Assembly (NCBI GenBank): GCA_022616415.1
Contig: JAKEEU010000281.1
Span: 1 to 60,739 of the forward strand
Source of the DNA: Candidatus Zhuqueibacterota bacterium
Lineage (GTDB): Bacteria > Zhuqueibacterota > Zhuqueibacteria > Zhuqueibacterales > Zhuqueibacteraceae
Length of the DNA: 60,739 nt
Direction of reading: 5' to 3'
In this document: positions 25,657 through 32,777 of the stretch, piece after piece
How the letters are laid out: every line of letters begins with the position of its first letter
How positions within the stretch are numbered: position 1 is the stretch's first letter
The notes under the pieces: model-generated
Database searches by the model: none
What the model saw: the letters and a program-made list of their open reading frames with translations, nothing else
Told to the model about the DNA's origin: nothing
Translations under genes and position numbers: made by a program

Positions 25657-27045
25657 CAAGAGTAGCCTATAAAAAGTGCCCCGACCTTCTCCAACTTGCT
25701 CCATAAGTTTACGCTCACATAATTCTTGGAGGTCTCGAAACGCCGTCATATTAGATACATTGTTCAAACGGCAGTACTCACCTGTCGTGATTTTCCGTTT
25801 TTCCGCAGCATGCAGCACGGCTATGATCTGGCGTTCGCTCAAACCTTTTGTCCATTCCGGACGCGCCTCTAAATCTCGCATGAATCGTTCCTGCGGGCCA
25901 TAAAAAGTCACGGTGAAATTGGGACCTGGTTCAGTAAAGATAGGTGGGGTCAAATTGTATTTTTGCATATCTTGCTTCATACGCAGAATGCCGCTGCCCC
26001 AATTTTCAATGTAGTCGATGTCATAGAGCAACTGTGCGATAATGGGGTTGCGTAAAACATGCACATGCTCGATATTCTCCAACGTAACACCTGGTGGCAG
26101 CCGTCCGGGGCTATCCACGAAAATGCGGTTGTCAAAGATCGCAACACGAACCTGCATGCCGATATGCCCCCAATCCCGATGGCACAAAGCGTTGGTGATG
26201 GCTTCACGAATCGCCTCACTTGGATACTCGTGAACGTTCACATGCTGAAAGCCAACAATGCGGATGCCATGCCGGGTGTTGCGGCTCACAAACTTTTCAG
26301 CCTCGTCAATCATCTGCGGAATGGTGCCGATGAGGTCGGCTTGGTCCAAAAATGTTGTCATGTCGTTGCCGAGGAAACGCGCCACACGCAATGTTGCATG
26401 CGGCATGAAGCGTTGTGGATCGCGACCAAAGAGCAGAAGACCGGCAGCGGTTGGCACAACCGCGTTGCCTTTTGTTGTCAGCACGCCCAATTTGCTAAGA
26501 AGCTCGGGCAACGAGCCCGGATGAACTTGGCCGCCGCGTACTCGGCGCGTAATGTACCAGTTTACTCTTTCCGGGCTGATCTCATCCAACGTAACACCCG
26601 GCAAAGCCATCGACTCGTAACTCAGTTCGTGATCTTCGATATACATCTGACGAATCTCGTCATTCGTGGCTTCGCGACAAGTGGAACCGATGCGCACGTG
26701 GGGACGCGCATGGTCACGCACCCAATAGGGTCGTTGGATACCTTTGGGACAGGCAACCACTACAAACTCTCGACCCTGATACGACACGATTTCTATCGTC
26801 GGCGGAATGTTTAAAGTGAGGCGGGCGCGGATCATGTTCAGGATACCGACTTCCACATTCTGTGGGTGTTCTACGCCAACGAGTTGGTGCGCGTCATCAA
26901 CGCCAATAATAATCGCGCCGCCGCGGGTGTTATAAAAAGCGCTAATGAGCACAGCCAAATCAGAAGACAATGGCAGCTCTCGCTTGAGCTCCAAGGTCTC
27001 GCTCTCATACTGCCGGAGCAAGTCAGCGAAAGTCGAGGTGTCCAT
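25654..27045 (-). CDS. AlbA_2/Schlafen-type DNA-binding protein with ATPase domain
   Basis: A 463-residue protein. The N-terminal domain is AlbA_2-like (ESETLELKRELPLSSDLAVL, N-T-R-G-G-A-I-I-I-G-V-D-D, Y-W-V-R-D-H-A-R-P-H-V-R-I-G-S). The middle carries a RecG-like/HATPase_c_4 region (SEAIREAITNALCHRDW with N-box-type asparagine, then E-N-W-G-S-G-I-L-R-M). The C-terminus has a helix-turn-helix-like part. Such proteins are widespread, often labelled transcriptional regulators or helicase-related, and appear in defence neighbourhoods. No partner gene is obvious here. Confidence 0.85.
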   Translation of the reverse strand: MDTSTFADLLRQYESETLELKRELPLSSDLAVLISAFYNTRGGAIIIGVDDAHQLVGVEHPQNVEVGILNMIRARLTLNIPPTIEIVSYQGREFVVVACPKGIQRPYWVRDHARPHVRIGSTCREATNDEIRQMYIEDHELSYESMALPGVTLDEISPERVNWYITRRVRGGQVHPGSLPELLSKLGVLTTKGNAVVPTAAGLLLFGRDPQRFMPHATLRVARFLGNDMTTFLDQADLIGTIPQMIDEAEKFVSRNTRHGIRIVGFQHVNVHEYPSEAIREAITNALCHRDWGHIGMQVRVAIFDNRIFVDSPGRLPPGVTLENIEHVHVLRNPIIAQLLYDIDYIENWGSGILRMKQDMQKYNLTPPIFTEPGPNFTVTFYGPQERFMRDLEARPEWTKGLSERQIIAVLHAAEKRKITTGEYCRLNNVSNMTAFRDLQELCERKLMEQVGEGRGTFYRLLL

Positions 27046-27253
27046 GGCGACAATAAATAATGCAGGAAAAGTTTTGGTTACACCCGTTGGGTAGAGATAA
27101 AGATAGGCAAAAGGCAGGGAAAATGCAAATGCTTTTAGAGAGGCGGGCTTCTACAAGAGGCGGGCTATTCCCTCAAGTGCCCAGGCGATAGGATATTGTC
27201 ATCCCGTAGGGAGCTTTTTTCATTCGAGCTAATATCCTGAAAAGATGAACGGC

Positions 27254-28231
27254 TTATTCAGTCACCTGACCATAGCTGAATGAATTCGTCGTATTCCACC
27301 TGGCTTTATAAAAACGCGCGCCATACCTCCGCTTATTCAGCTCCGGCTTGAAAAGCATAACGGTATCGCTCCACCATTGAAAAATTCCCTGAACGACGGC
27401 GACGTCGCCATCATCCGACAATTCTGCAATGCTTTTGACGTCGTTCAATTTGGACAACGGCTCGAAAGGACGAAAGGCGCTGGTTTGGGGATCGAAGTCA
27501 TAGATGCTTGTTTTGGTCGTAACGAACAGGGTTTTGCCATTTTTTCTTGGGAATAAATCATGCCCCTCGTGAGTGGGTAAGCCATATTGGGCGGCGAGTG
27601 ATAAAGCCGGCGCTCCAGAAGCAAAATACTTAACCGCGTAAAGTGTATCAAGCCCCAACGCCCAAAGCAGGTTTCTTTTGAAATCCCACACGACGCCGTG
27701 CGCCGAGGGCAGATTCATATCCACGAATTTCAAGCTATTGGGAATCTCGTAAAAGAGCCGAAGATGATTATCCTGCGACGAAGCCACAACGATATTCCCA
27801 TCAGGCAGAAGTTCTGCCGAATGCGGGCTTTCGCCGCCATAACTACTCTCTAAGTGCCTAAACCAATCATATGGAACGGGCTCTGATTCAGCTGCCTCTC
27901 CAAATTTCTTAAGCACAGCAATTGTCTCATCAGATACAAGGAAAGCACCGATATCCGAAACCTTTATAATCTCGCGCTGCCCTTGCTCCCACTGATTTGA
28001 AAGCTCTTTCTTACGGTCATCAGAAAGCTCGCAATACTTTAACACCTCTGCATAATTTTTTTTGTAGTAATCCAGCATTTGCCATAACGCCTCTATGATA
28101 CGCGTGTATGCTTCTGCCTTTCTCTCCCACCAACGCTGCGAAATGAACTCTCGATTCGTGCGATACGAAGCAAATAACCCAGCTGTGAAACCAACGATTC
28201 CAAGTTTGACTAATTCGATAATCCAGCCCAC
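27254..28231 (-). CDS. membrane-anchored protein with C-terminal DUF6528-like propeller
   Basis: A 325-residue protein. I start it at a GTG (28231) preceded by AAAGGAG; the longer frame to 28375 lacks such a site. One membrane helix (ELVKLGIVGFTAGLFASY) leads into a helical region (E-R-K-A-E-A-Y-T-R-I-I-E-A-L-W) of about 110 residues. From about residue 130 the sequence changes to a propeller-like domain (H-S-A-E-L-L-P-D-G-N-I-V-V-A-S-S) resembling DUF6528. The two halves look like unrelated families joined together. Function unknown. Confidence 0.7.
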   Translation of the reverse strand: MGWIIELVKLGIVGFTAGLFASYRTNREFISQRWWERKAEAYTRIIEALWQMLDYYKKNYAEVLKYCELSDDRKKELSNQWEQGQREIIKVSDIGAFLVSDETIAVLKKFGEAAESEPVPYDWFRHLESSYGGESPHSAELLPDGNIVVASSQDNHLRLFYEIPNSLKFVDMNLPSAHGVVWDFKRNLLWALGLDTLYAVKYFASGAPALSLAAQYGLPTHEGHDLFPRKNGKTLFVTTKTSIYDFDPQTSAFRPFEPLSKLNDVKSIAELSDDGDVAVVQGIFQWWSDTVMLFKPELNKRRYGARFYKARWNTTNSFSYGQVTE

Positions 28232-28400
28232 GAATCTACTCCTTTGGGAGATAGTACTTTTAACAAAAACCCTTTCGGTAATGCGATTCTGTTTTAACCT
28301 AATACCGAGTACTTGCGGCGGTCTAAAACTTAATAGATGAAATAAAAAAGGGGCGCCATCTATTCCTGCAGACAACGCCCCTCACGGACGCCAAAAGCTC

Positions 28401-28468
28401 TTTGCGTAATGCGTAAAACGTAATCCGTAATCCATCTCTTTACATTTACGTTTTCGCATTACGTTTTA
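28401..28468. repeat. inverted pair of CGTAATGCGTAAAACGTAA repeats
   Basis: The run GCGTAATGCGTAAAACGTAA is followed about 20 bases later by its near-perfect reverse complement (TTACGTTTTCGCATTACGTT), making a long hairpin between two minus-strand genes. It belongs to the same family as 13603-13646 and could act as a terminator for the fragment upstream of it. Confidence 0.6.
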
Positions 28469-28775
28469 TCTCGTCACGACAATTTTTTTGCATGGCAGTA
28501 AACGATCCCGCCAGCATTCGGACAAAATATATGCCGCTTTCCACCAGCCGGCCATGCTGATCGCGGCCATCCCAAATGGCCGTATAAAACCCCAACGGCT
28601 CGACGGATTGCTCCTGCAAGCGCACGCGGCGGCCCGGCAAATCGTAAATCCCCGGGACCACTTCTTTCTGCTGCGGAATTTGAAATGGTATTACCGTCAT
28701 TGCTTCGGCGCTGCGCAAAGGGCTGGGAAAATTTTGTTGCAGCTTTTCATCATCACCGTTCTCGTTCCGCCGCTC
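28466..28775 (-). pseudogene. frameshifted FlgD-like/T9SS-type C-terminal sorting domain
   Basis: The frame encodes KLQQNFPSPLRSAEAMTVIP, I-Y-D-L-P-G-R-R-V, W-D-G-R-D-Q-H-G-R and S-G-I-Y-F-V-R-M-L-A-G, the textbook FlgD-Ig/type A C-terminal domain found on secreted proteins of T9SS-bearing phyla. Two frame changes are visible. At the 5' side it is one base out of frame with the preceding gene (28753-30030). At the 3' side a run of seven A (28483-28489, minus strand) shifts the end; one A fewer restores the expected ending M-Q-K-I-V-V-T-R-stop at 28466. Either a decayed 3' end or sequencing errors. Confidence 0.7.
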
Positions 28776-30030
28776 TCATCATGTAATCATCCAATCCCAA
28801 ATTCAAAGTTGTGCCCAGTTCAATAGGATTCCAGCCTTCTATTTGTTTTGAAATAAAACGGCGATCCGCCAGTATTTCTGGAATGGATTTGTCGTAATAA
28901 AGCGCCGCATTGTCGCCGCCGTCTTTGTACCAAATCACCGGCGTTCCTGGTGGGACCAGCGCGCTCACCTGCAAAGTTTTCCGGTCGATCATCACCAAGC
29001 CGTTGCCAACTTCCCGGCTCAACTCGTATTCATCGATCGTGGCGACGAAAATCATTTCTTCTGTTACCATTAAATCTCTGACGGAGTGATTGACGAGAGC
29101 GGGATGGCGCAAAACGCCGAGGGTGTCGGTGGTGAGATCATAAAAACCGATACCGCCATAGCCTTGATGACCACGGCCTTGATAAAAGGAAAAACCGACC
29201 CAGATTTTATTGCCGGCTGAAGTAGCGGCAGAAATGATGGATTCGATGTCGCCAATCTCATTCCTGAACGCTTCGTTGTCTTCATCATAACCGTATTGCT
29301 CAACGAGGCGCGGTCGGTACTGCAGGAGAAGGTCTATCGTCGGCAAGGGGAAATGCGCCATCTGGATCAAGTTTCCAAGAGAATCCTTAAAAATTTCATA
29401 ATTTCCCAGTTTGATGGAGACGCCATCGAGATGAAATACTTTTTCAATTTCAACCGGCAGATTCGCTTGTTCCCATTCGCTCATTTTGTAGGGGCCGGTT
29501 CGCGAAGAATTCATTTCCAGTGCATGGAGAAAATGATAACCTCGCTGGGTGAATGCGCCGGTAACTTCGGCAATATCGATGTCCTGCCAGTTCGTCAAAA
29601 TGTAATTTTGATTTTTGTTCGGAAATGTGGCTTCCAAATCCGGCAGTCGGACGGCGCTGAACGACCGCGCCCCTCGAGGATGGCGCGCTTGATAATCGTC
29701 ATAGCTGCGCAAGTCCAACAGGACGGCTTGCTCGTTGCTTACCCATTGCCATGCCTGCTCTGCTGCGATCCAAAATATTGAATCCGGGGTTGCCGACGTG
29801 ACACGCTCGGCCAAGCCGGCAAATGCAGCAATTTTTTGTTCGCTGTAATGTTGATCCAACCCATTTCGTTGTGTGGAAGAAAGCGAGGCGGGCTGGTGTT
29901 GAATCCCATTATGATATGCAAGCCGGTTCGCCGGTGGTCGATTTTGCCGCATTCCGATTTTGAAAAAAGTGATCAGGATGCCACCCAAAATTCCCACGCC
30001 AAGCCAATAGCGGAACCGTGATTTTGCCAT
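28753..30030 (-). CDS. rhodanese-like domain protein, inactive site
   Basis: A 425-residue protein with an N-terminal membrane anchor (YWLGVGILGGILITFFKIGM). Residues 85-175 form a rhodanese-like fold (A-V-L-L-D-L-R-S-Y-D-D-Y-Q-A-R-H-P-R-G-A-R). The usual catalytic loop with cysteine is replaced by Y-I-L-T-N-W-Q-D, so sulfur transfer is unlikely. The rest resembles a beta-propeller (IGFYDLTTDTLGVLRHPALV, GLVMIDRKTLQVSALVPPGT). The natural C-terminus may be the frameshifted sorting domain at 28466-28775. Confidence 0.75.
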   Translation of the reverse strand: MAKSRFRYWLGVGILGGILITFFKIGMRQNRPPANRLAYHNGIQHQPASLSSTQRNGLDQHYSEQKIAAFAGLAERVTSATPDSIFWIAAEQAWQWVSNEQAVLLDLRSYDDYQARHPRGARSFSAVRLPDLEATFPNKNQNYILTNWQDIDIAEVTGAFTQRGYHFLHALEMNSSRTGPYKMSEWEQANLPVEIEKVFHLDGVSIKLGNYEIFKDSLGNLIQMAHFPLPTIDLLLQYRPRLVEQYGYDEDNEAFRNEIGDIESIISAATSAGNKIWVGFSFYQGRGHQGYGGIGFYDLTTDTLGVLRHPALVNHSVRDLMVTEEMIFVATIDEYELSREVGNGLVMIDRKTLQVSALVPPGTPVIWYKDGGDNAALYYDKSIPEILADRRFISKQIEGWNPIELGTTLNLGLDDYMMRAAERER

Positions 30031-30177
30031 AGGATTGCTTGCCAGGTTGTTGATGAAGGTTGCAATAAATCCGGACGAGACGGCACTGGTTTCAAAAACA
30101 CTTCAGGTAAATATACCGGCAAGAAGGCGAATTTGGTGAGATTTGGGAGGGTGAGAAATTGGCGAATTGGGCTGTAA

Positions 30178-30196
30178 CCCAGACGGCCCGTCTGGG
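30178..30196. repeat. palindromic element, family B copy 1
   Basis: CCCAGACG-gcc-CGTCTGGG forms an eight-base stem with a three-base loop directly after the MFS stop codon, preceded by CTGTAA. It matches the pattern of 30831-30854 (CTGTAGCGCAGACTTCCAGT on the other strand). It could double as a terminator stem for the MFS gene, although no T run follows on that strand. Confidence 0.55.
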
Positions 30197-30198
30197 CT

Positions 30199-31449
30199 TT
30201 ATTCCAGCATTTTTCCCCGCGTTTCCGGCAACTGCAAAACCATCACTACCCCCGCCATGAAGAACGCCGAGGTGAGCGCCAGCGCGCTGCCGATGCCGTA
30301 AACATCCGCCAGGCCGCCGATGATAAACGGCGCCAACGCGCTGAACGCGCGCCCGGCGTTGTAGGCGAAGCCTTGCCCGGTGCCGCGCACTTGGGTGGGA
30401 AAAAGCTCGGCGAGCATCGCGCCGAACAGCGAGAAGTAGCCGGAGCCGAAAAAACCGATGAACGGTCCCAATATCATCAGCACGTTTTCGCTGCGTGCCA
30501 TTTGGCCGTAAATCGGCACGAGGATGGCGGCCGTTACAAGATAAAAAATGAAAGTCGGCTTCCGGCCAAGCCGATCCGAGATGAAGCCAAACGAGAGATA
30601 GCCGAAAAACGCGCCGATCTGCATCGGAATAATCCATCCGGAAGTTTTGACGATGCTCATGCCAGCGCCGCCTTGAGCCGGCGGTTTGGACAAAAATCCA
30701 GGCAGCCAGGTGAAGAGTCCCCAATAAGCAAAGAGCACGGCGCTGGTTAATAATGTCGCAATGAGAGTTCGACGAAGCAAGATCGGTGAAAAGATTCCGG
30801 TGAGTTTTTCTTTGAAGAATTGCGAGAGTTGCAGACTGGAAGTCTGCGCTACAGTCCAGACTTGAGGCTCGGGAACGCGGCGGCGAATCCAAATAGTCAG
30901 CAGGGCAGGGAGGACGCCTGCAAGAAACAGCGCGCGCCAGCCGAATCGCGGCAGCACGATGGCGGAAACGAGCGCTGCTAAAATATAACCGAGCGCCCAG
31001 CCGGACTGCATGATGCCAATGGCCTTGCCGCGATGCTCCGCCGGCCAGGTTTCCGAGACCAACACCGAGCCGGATGACCACTCGCCGCCCATGCCGAGCC
31101 CGAGCAAGCTGCGCCACAAAATCAGTTGCAGCAGGCCCTGGGCCGTGGCAGTTCCCGCCGAACAAAATGAGTAAATCAAAATCGTGGCGATGAGCGCTTT
31201 CGTTCGTCCGATATAATCGGCAACCACGCCAAAGAGAATGCCGCCAATTGCCGATGCCAACAAAGTCACCGAAGCCAAAAGCCCGGCAGTCGCTGAGTCA
31301 AATTGAAATTCTTTTTGAATGGTGGTGAGCGCAAAAGTGTACAGCAACACGTCCATCGCGTCGAGCATCCAGCCGGCTTGCGCGGCGAACAGAACACGCC
31401 ATTGCGTGGGGGTGATGGTGCGTGACCACTGCGGACGAAGGTCGATCAT
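30199..31449 (-). CDS. MFS transporter, sugar/aromatic-acid symporter type
   Basis: A 416-residue, twelve-helix major facilitator. The family signatures are clear: G-W-M-L-D-A-M-D-V near helix 1, the loop 2-3 motif G-V-V-A-D-Y-I-G-R-T-K, R-S-L-L-G-L-G-M-G-G-E-W after helix 4 (as in the aromatic-acid:H+ symporters and metabolite:H+ symporters), and G-F-I-S-D-R-L-G-R-K-P in the second half. Substrate unknown. A palindromic repeat is embedded in frame (30831-30854), encoding part of VWTVAQTSSLQLSQ in the central cytoplasmic loop, where an insertion should be tolerated. Confidence 0.92.
   Translation of the reverse strand: MIDLRPQWSRTITPTQWRVLFAAQAGWMLDAMDVLLYTFALTTIQKEFQFDSATAGLLASVTLLASAIGGILFGVVADYIGRTKALIATILIYSFCSAGTATAQGLLQLILWRSLLGLGMGGEWSSGSVLVSETWPAEHRGKAIGIMQSGWALGYILAALVSAIVLPRFGWRALFLAGVLPALLTIWIRRRVPEPQVWTVAQTSSLQLSQFFKEKLTGIFSPILLRRTLIATLLTSAVLFAYWGLFTWLPGFLSKPPAQGGAGMSIVKTSGWIIPMQIGAFFGYLSFGFISDRLGRKPTFIFYLVTAAILVPIYGQMARSENVLMILGPFIGFFGSGYFSLFGAMLAELFPTQVRGTGQGFAYNAGRAFSALAPFIIGGLADVYGIGSALALTSAFFMAGVVMVLQLPETRGKMLE
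30831..30854. repeat. palindromic element, family B copy 2 (inside MFS gene)
   Basis: GCAGACT-GGA-AGTCTGC followed by GCTACAG. On the minus strand it reads CTGTAGCGCAGACTTCCAGT and onward, matching the layout of 30172-30196. It lies in the region encoding the loop between the two six-helix halves of the transporter. Confidence 0.55.
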
Positions 31450-31475
31450 CGCGCTTGATCTCTTGATTTCGTGAA

Positions 31476-31520
31476 GCGGGAAGCGTAGAGCGTGAAAATG
31501 TAACGCTCTACGCTTTCCGC
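31476..31520 (-). terminator. strong hairpin between DinB and MFS genes
   Basis: An 18-base inverted repeat (GCGGGAAGCGTAGAGCGT and ACGCTCTACGCTTTCCGC) with one G-T pair and a nine-base loop lies eight bases after the DinB stop and 26 bases before the MFS start. It is a likely terminator of the minus-strand DinB transcript; its sequence resembles the GCGTAAAACGT repeat family. Confidence 0.6.
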
Positions 31521-31528
31521 TCTACGGC

Positions 31529-32035
31529 CTACTTCAACCCCAACAAATAATCTCCAATCACGTGCGTCGCCTCTTCCCACGCTTTTGTCGGTGCTTGCCA
31601 GTTGCGATCTTGCGCGCGGCGGAAGTAAATGATCTGCGCGAGATGGTAAAGATAATGCTGGGCGATATGAATCACCGCGACGCCGAGCTTCTCTTTATCT
31701 TTGCCGTCGAGGGATTTGCGCTCGACGATTAAGTCGTCATCACTTGCACAAATTTCCACCACGCCGGCAATCTGGTGGTGGATTTTCTGCATGTTCGCGA
31801 CCAACTCTTCGCGGTTGGCGGCTTTGGCGTCGCTCACCACCGGCTCGATGCCGAGACGCTTCAAATACCACGCATCGACGCGAAGGATATGGCGGCAGAT
31901 TTCACCGATGCTGCGCGACTCCGGCGCTGGCTTCCAGGTGAGCTGCTCGTCGGAGATGCCATCCAACACGGTAAATAGCGGCTTGCGGCAGGCTTCAAAG
32001 ACGTGCATGGTCATGAAAACTTTTTGGCGGTTCAT
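31529..32035 (-). CDS. DinB/YfiT-like metal-binding protein
   Basis: A 168-residue four-helix DinB-family protein. The three-histidine metal site is visible: I-C-R-H-I-L-R-V-D-A-W-Y-L in helix 2 and HIAQHYLYHLAQI in helix 4. Members include thiol-dependent transferases (bacillithiol/mycothiol S-transferases), but many have unknown roles. The ATG at 32035 follows AGGAG; a GTG two codons earlier lies too close to that site. Confidence 0.85.
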   Translation of the reverse strand: MNRQKVFMTMHVFEACRKPLFTVLDGISDEQLTWKPAPESRSIGEICRHILRVDAWYLKRLGIEPVVSDAKAANREELVANMQKIHHQIAGVVEICASDDDLIVERKSLDGKDKEKLGVAVIHIAQHYLYHLAQIIYFRRAQDRNWQAPTKAWEEATHVIGDYLLGLK

Positions 32036-32050
32036 GGTCACTCCTAGAAA

Positions 32051-32410
32051 TTAACGACGAATACGTAAACGGCCGTTCTGGTAAACTGAAAAATGATTGG
32101 GTAGATTTGTAGCATATTGCAAAAATATCTCTTGAATCACGAAAACTTTTTCATCACTGCGCGCATCTTCAAGGCGCAAAAGCAAAACACCGGCATGAGG
32201 CTCGCCTGAATGATAAACCAACTCTCCAAAGCCTTTGTCCATCGTGATGACAAGACACTGTTCTTTTACAGCAAGAGCAAGAATATCGTGATCTGGCATG
32301 TCCGGATCAAGATCGCGAACAGCAAGCACATCATGGCCTTGTTGCTGGAGATATTCTTCAACTGCTTTGCCGACACCTACATCCGTGAGTATTTTCAGCA
32401 TGGGCTTCAT
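32051..32410 (-). CDS. DUF5615 PIN-like toxin
   Basis: A 119-residue PIN-like protein. Acidic residues at the expected places suggest a nuclease centre: I-L-T-D-V-G-V-G near the N-terminus, R-D-L-D-P-D-M-P-D-H-D-I-L and V-I-T-M-D-K-G-F-G-E-L. DUF5615 proteins are regularly paired with DUF433 antitoxins. Its ATG overlaps the stop of the upstream DUF433 gene by four bases. Target RNA unknown. Confidence 0.85.
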   Translation of the reverse strand: MKPMLKILTDVGVGKAVEEYLQQQGHDVLAVRDLDPDMPDHDILALAVKEQCLVITMDKGFGELVYHSGEPHAGVLLLRLEDARSDEKVFVIQEIFLQYATNLPNHFSVYQNGRLRIRR

Positions 32411-32649
32411 GCTGCCTTTAAGGTATATACCTTTTCTTCTTCAACCAACTCAGCGGCGTAAGCAATCGCGGCCTGAATATCTTCCGGCTCTAATTCCGGA
32501 TAGTCTTTGAGAAGATCATCTACAGGAACACCGCCGGCTAGGGCCTTTAGAATTTGCTCGACGCTAATGCGCAGCCCGCGAATGGTCGGCTTGCCAACTA
32601 AAACTTTGGGATTGACAACAATGCGAGCCAACAATGCTTCTTTGCTCAT
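32407..32649 (-). CDS. DUF433 antitoxin
   Basis: An 80-residue DUF433 protein: I-V-V-N-P-K-V-L-V-G-K-P-T-I-R-G-L-R-I-S, then the helix-turn-helix-like ILKALAGGVPVDDLLKDYPE and LEPEDIQAAIAYA. It is the DNA-binding antitoxin of the DUF433/DUF5615 type II pair and probably represses its own operon. The ATG at 32649, with AGAGGA upstream, is preferred over the longer frame to 32757, whose additional residues look non-coding. Confidence 0.87.
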   Translation of the reverse strand: MSKEALLARIVVNPKVLVGKPTIRGLRISVEQILKALAGGVPVDDLLKDYPELEPEDIQAAIAYAAELVEEEKVYTLKAA

Positions 32650-32777
32650 ATCAATTTTCCTCTGGTAAGAATTTTGTGAGCGAAACAAAATATCATTGAT
32701 AGAATACAGAAAAATTCTCACATTGTCAACTGATATTCTGCATTGACTTTTCCGCATTTTTGCCTTAAATTGCTACG

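Noticed and set aside
27171..27220. Terminator near CCCGTAGGGAGCTTTTTT
   Set aside because: The stem (CCC-gta-GGG) is too short and no plus-strand gene ends there.
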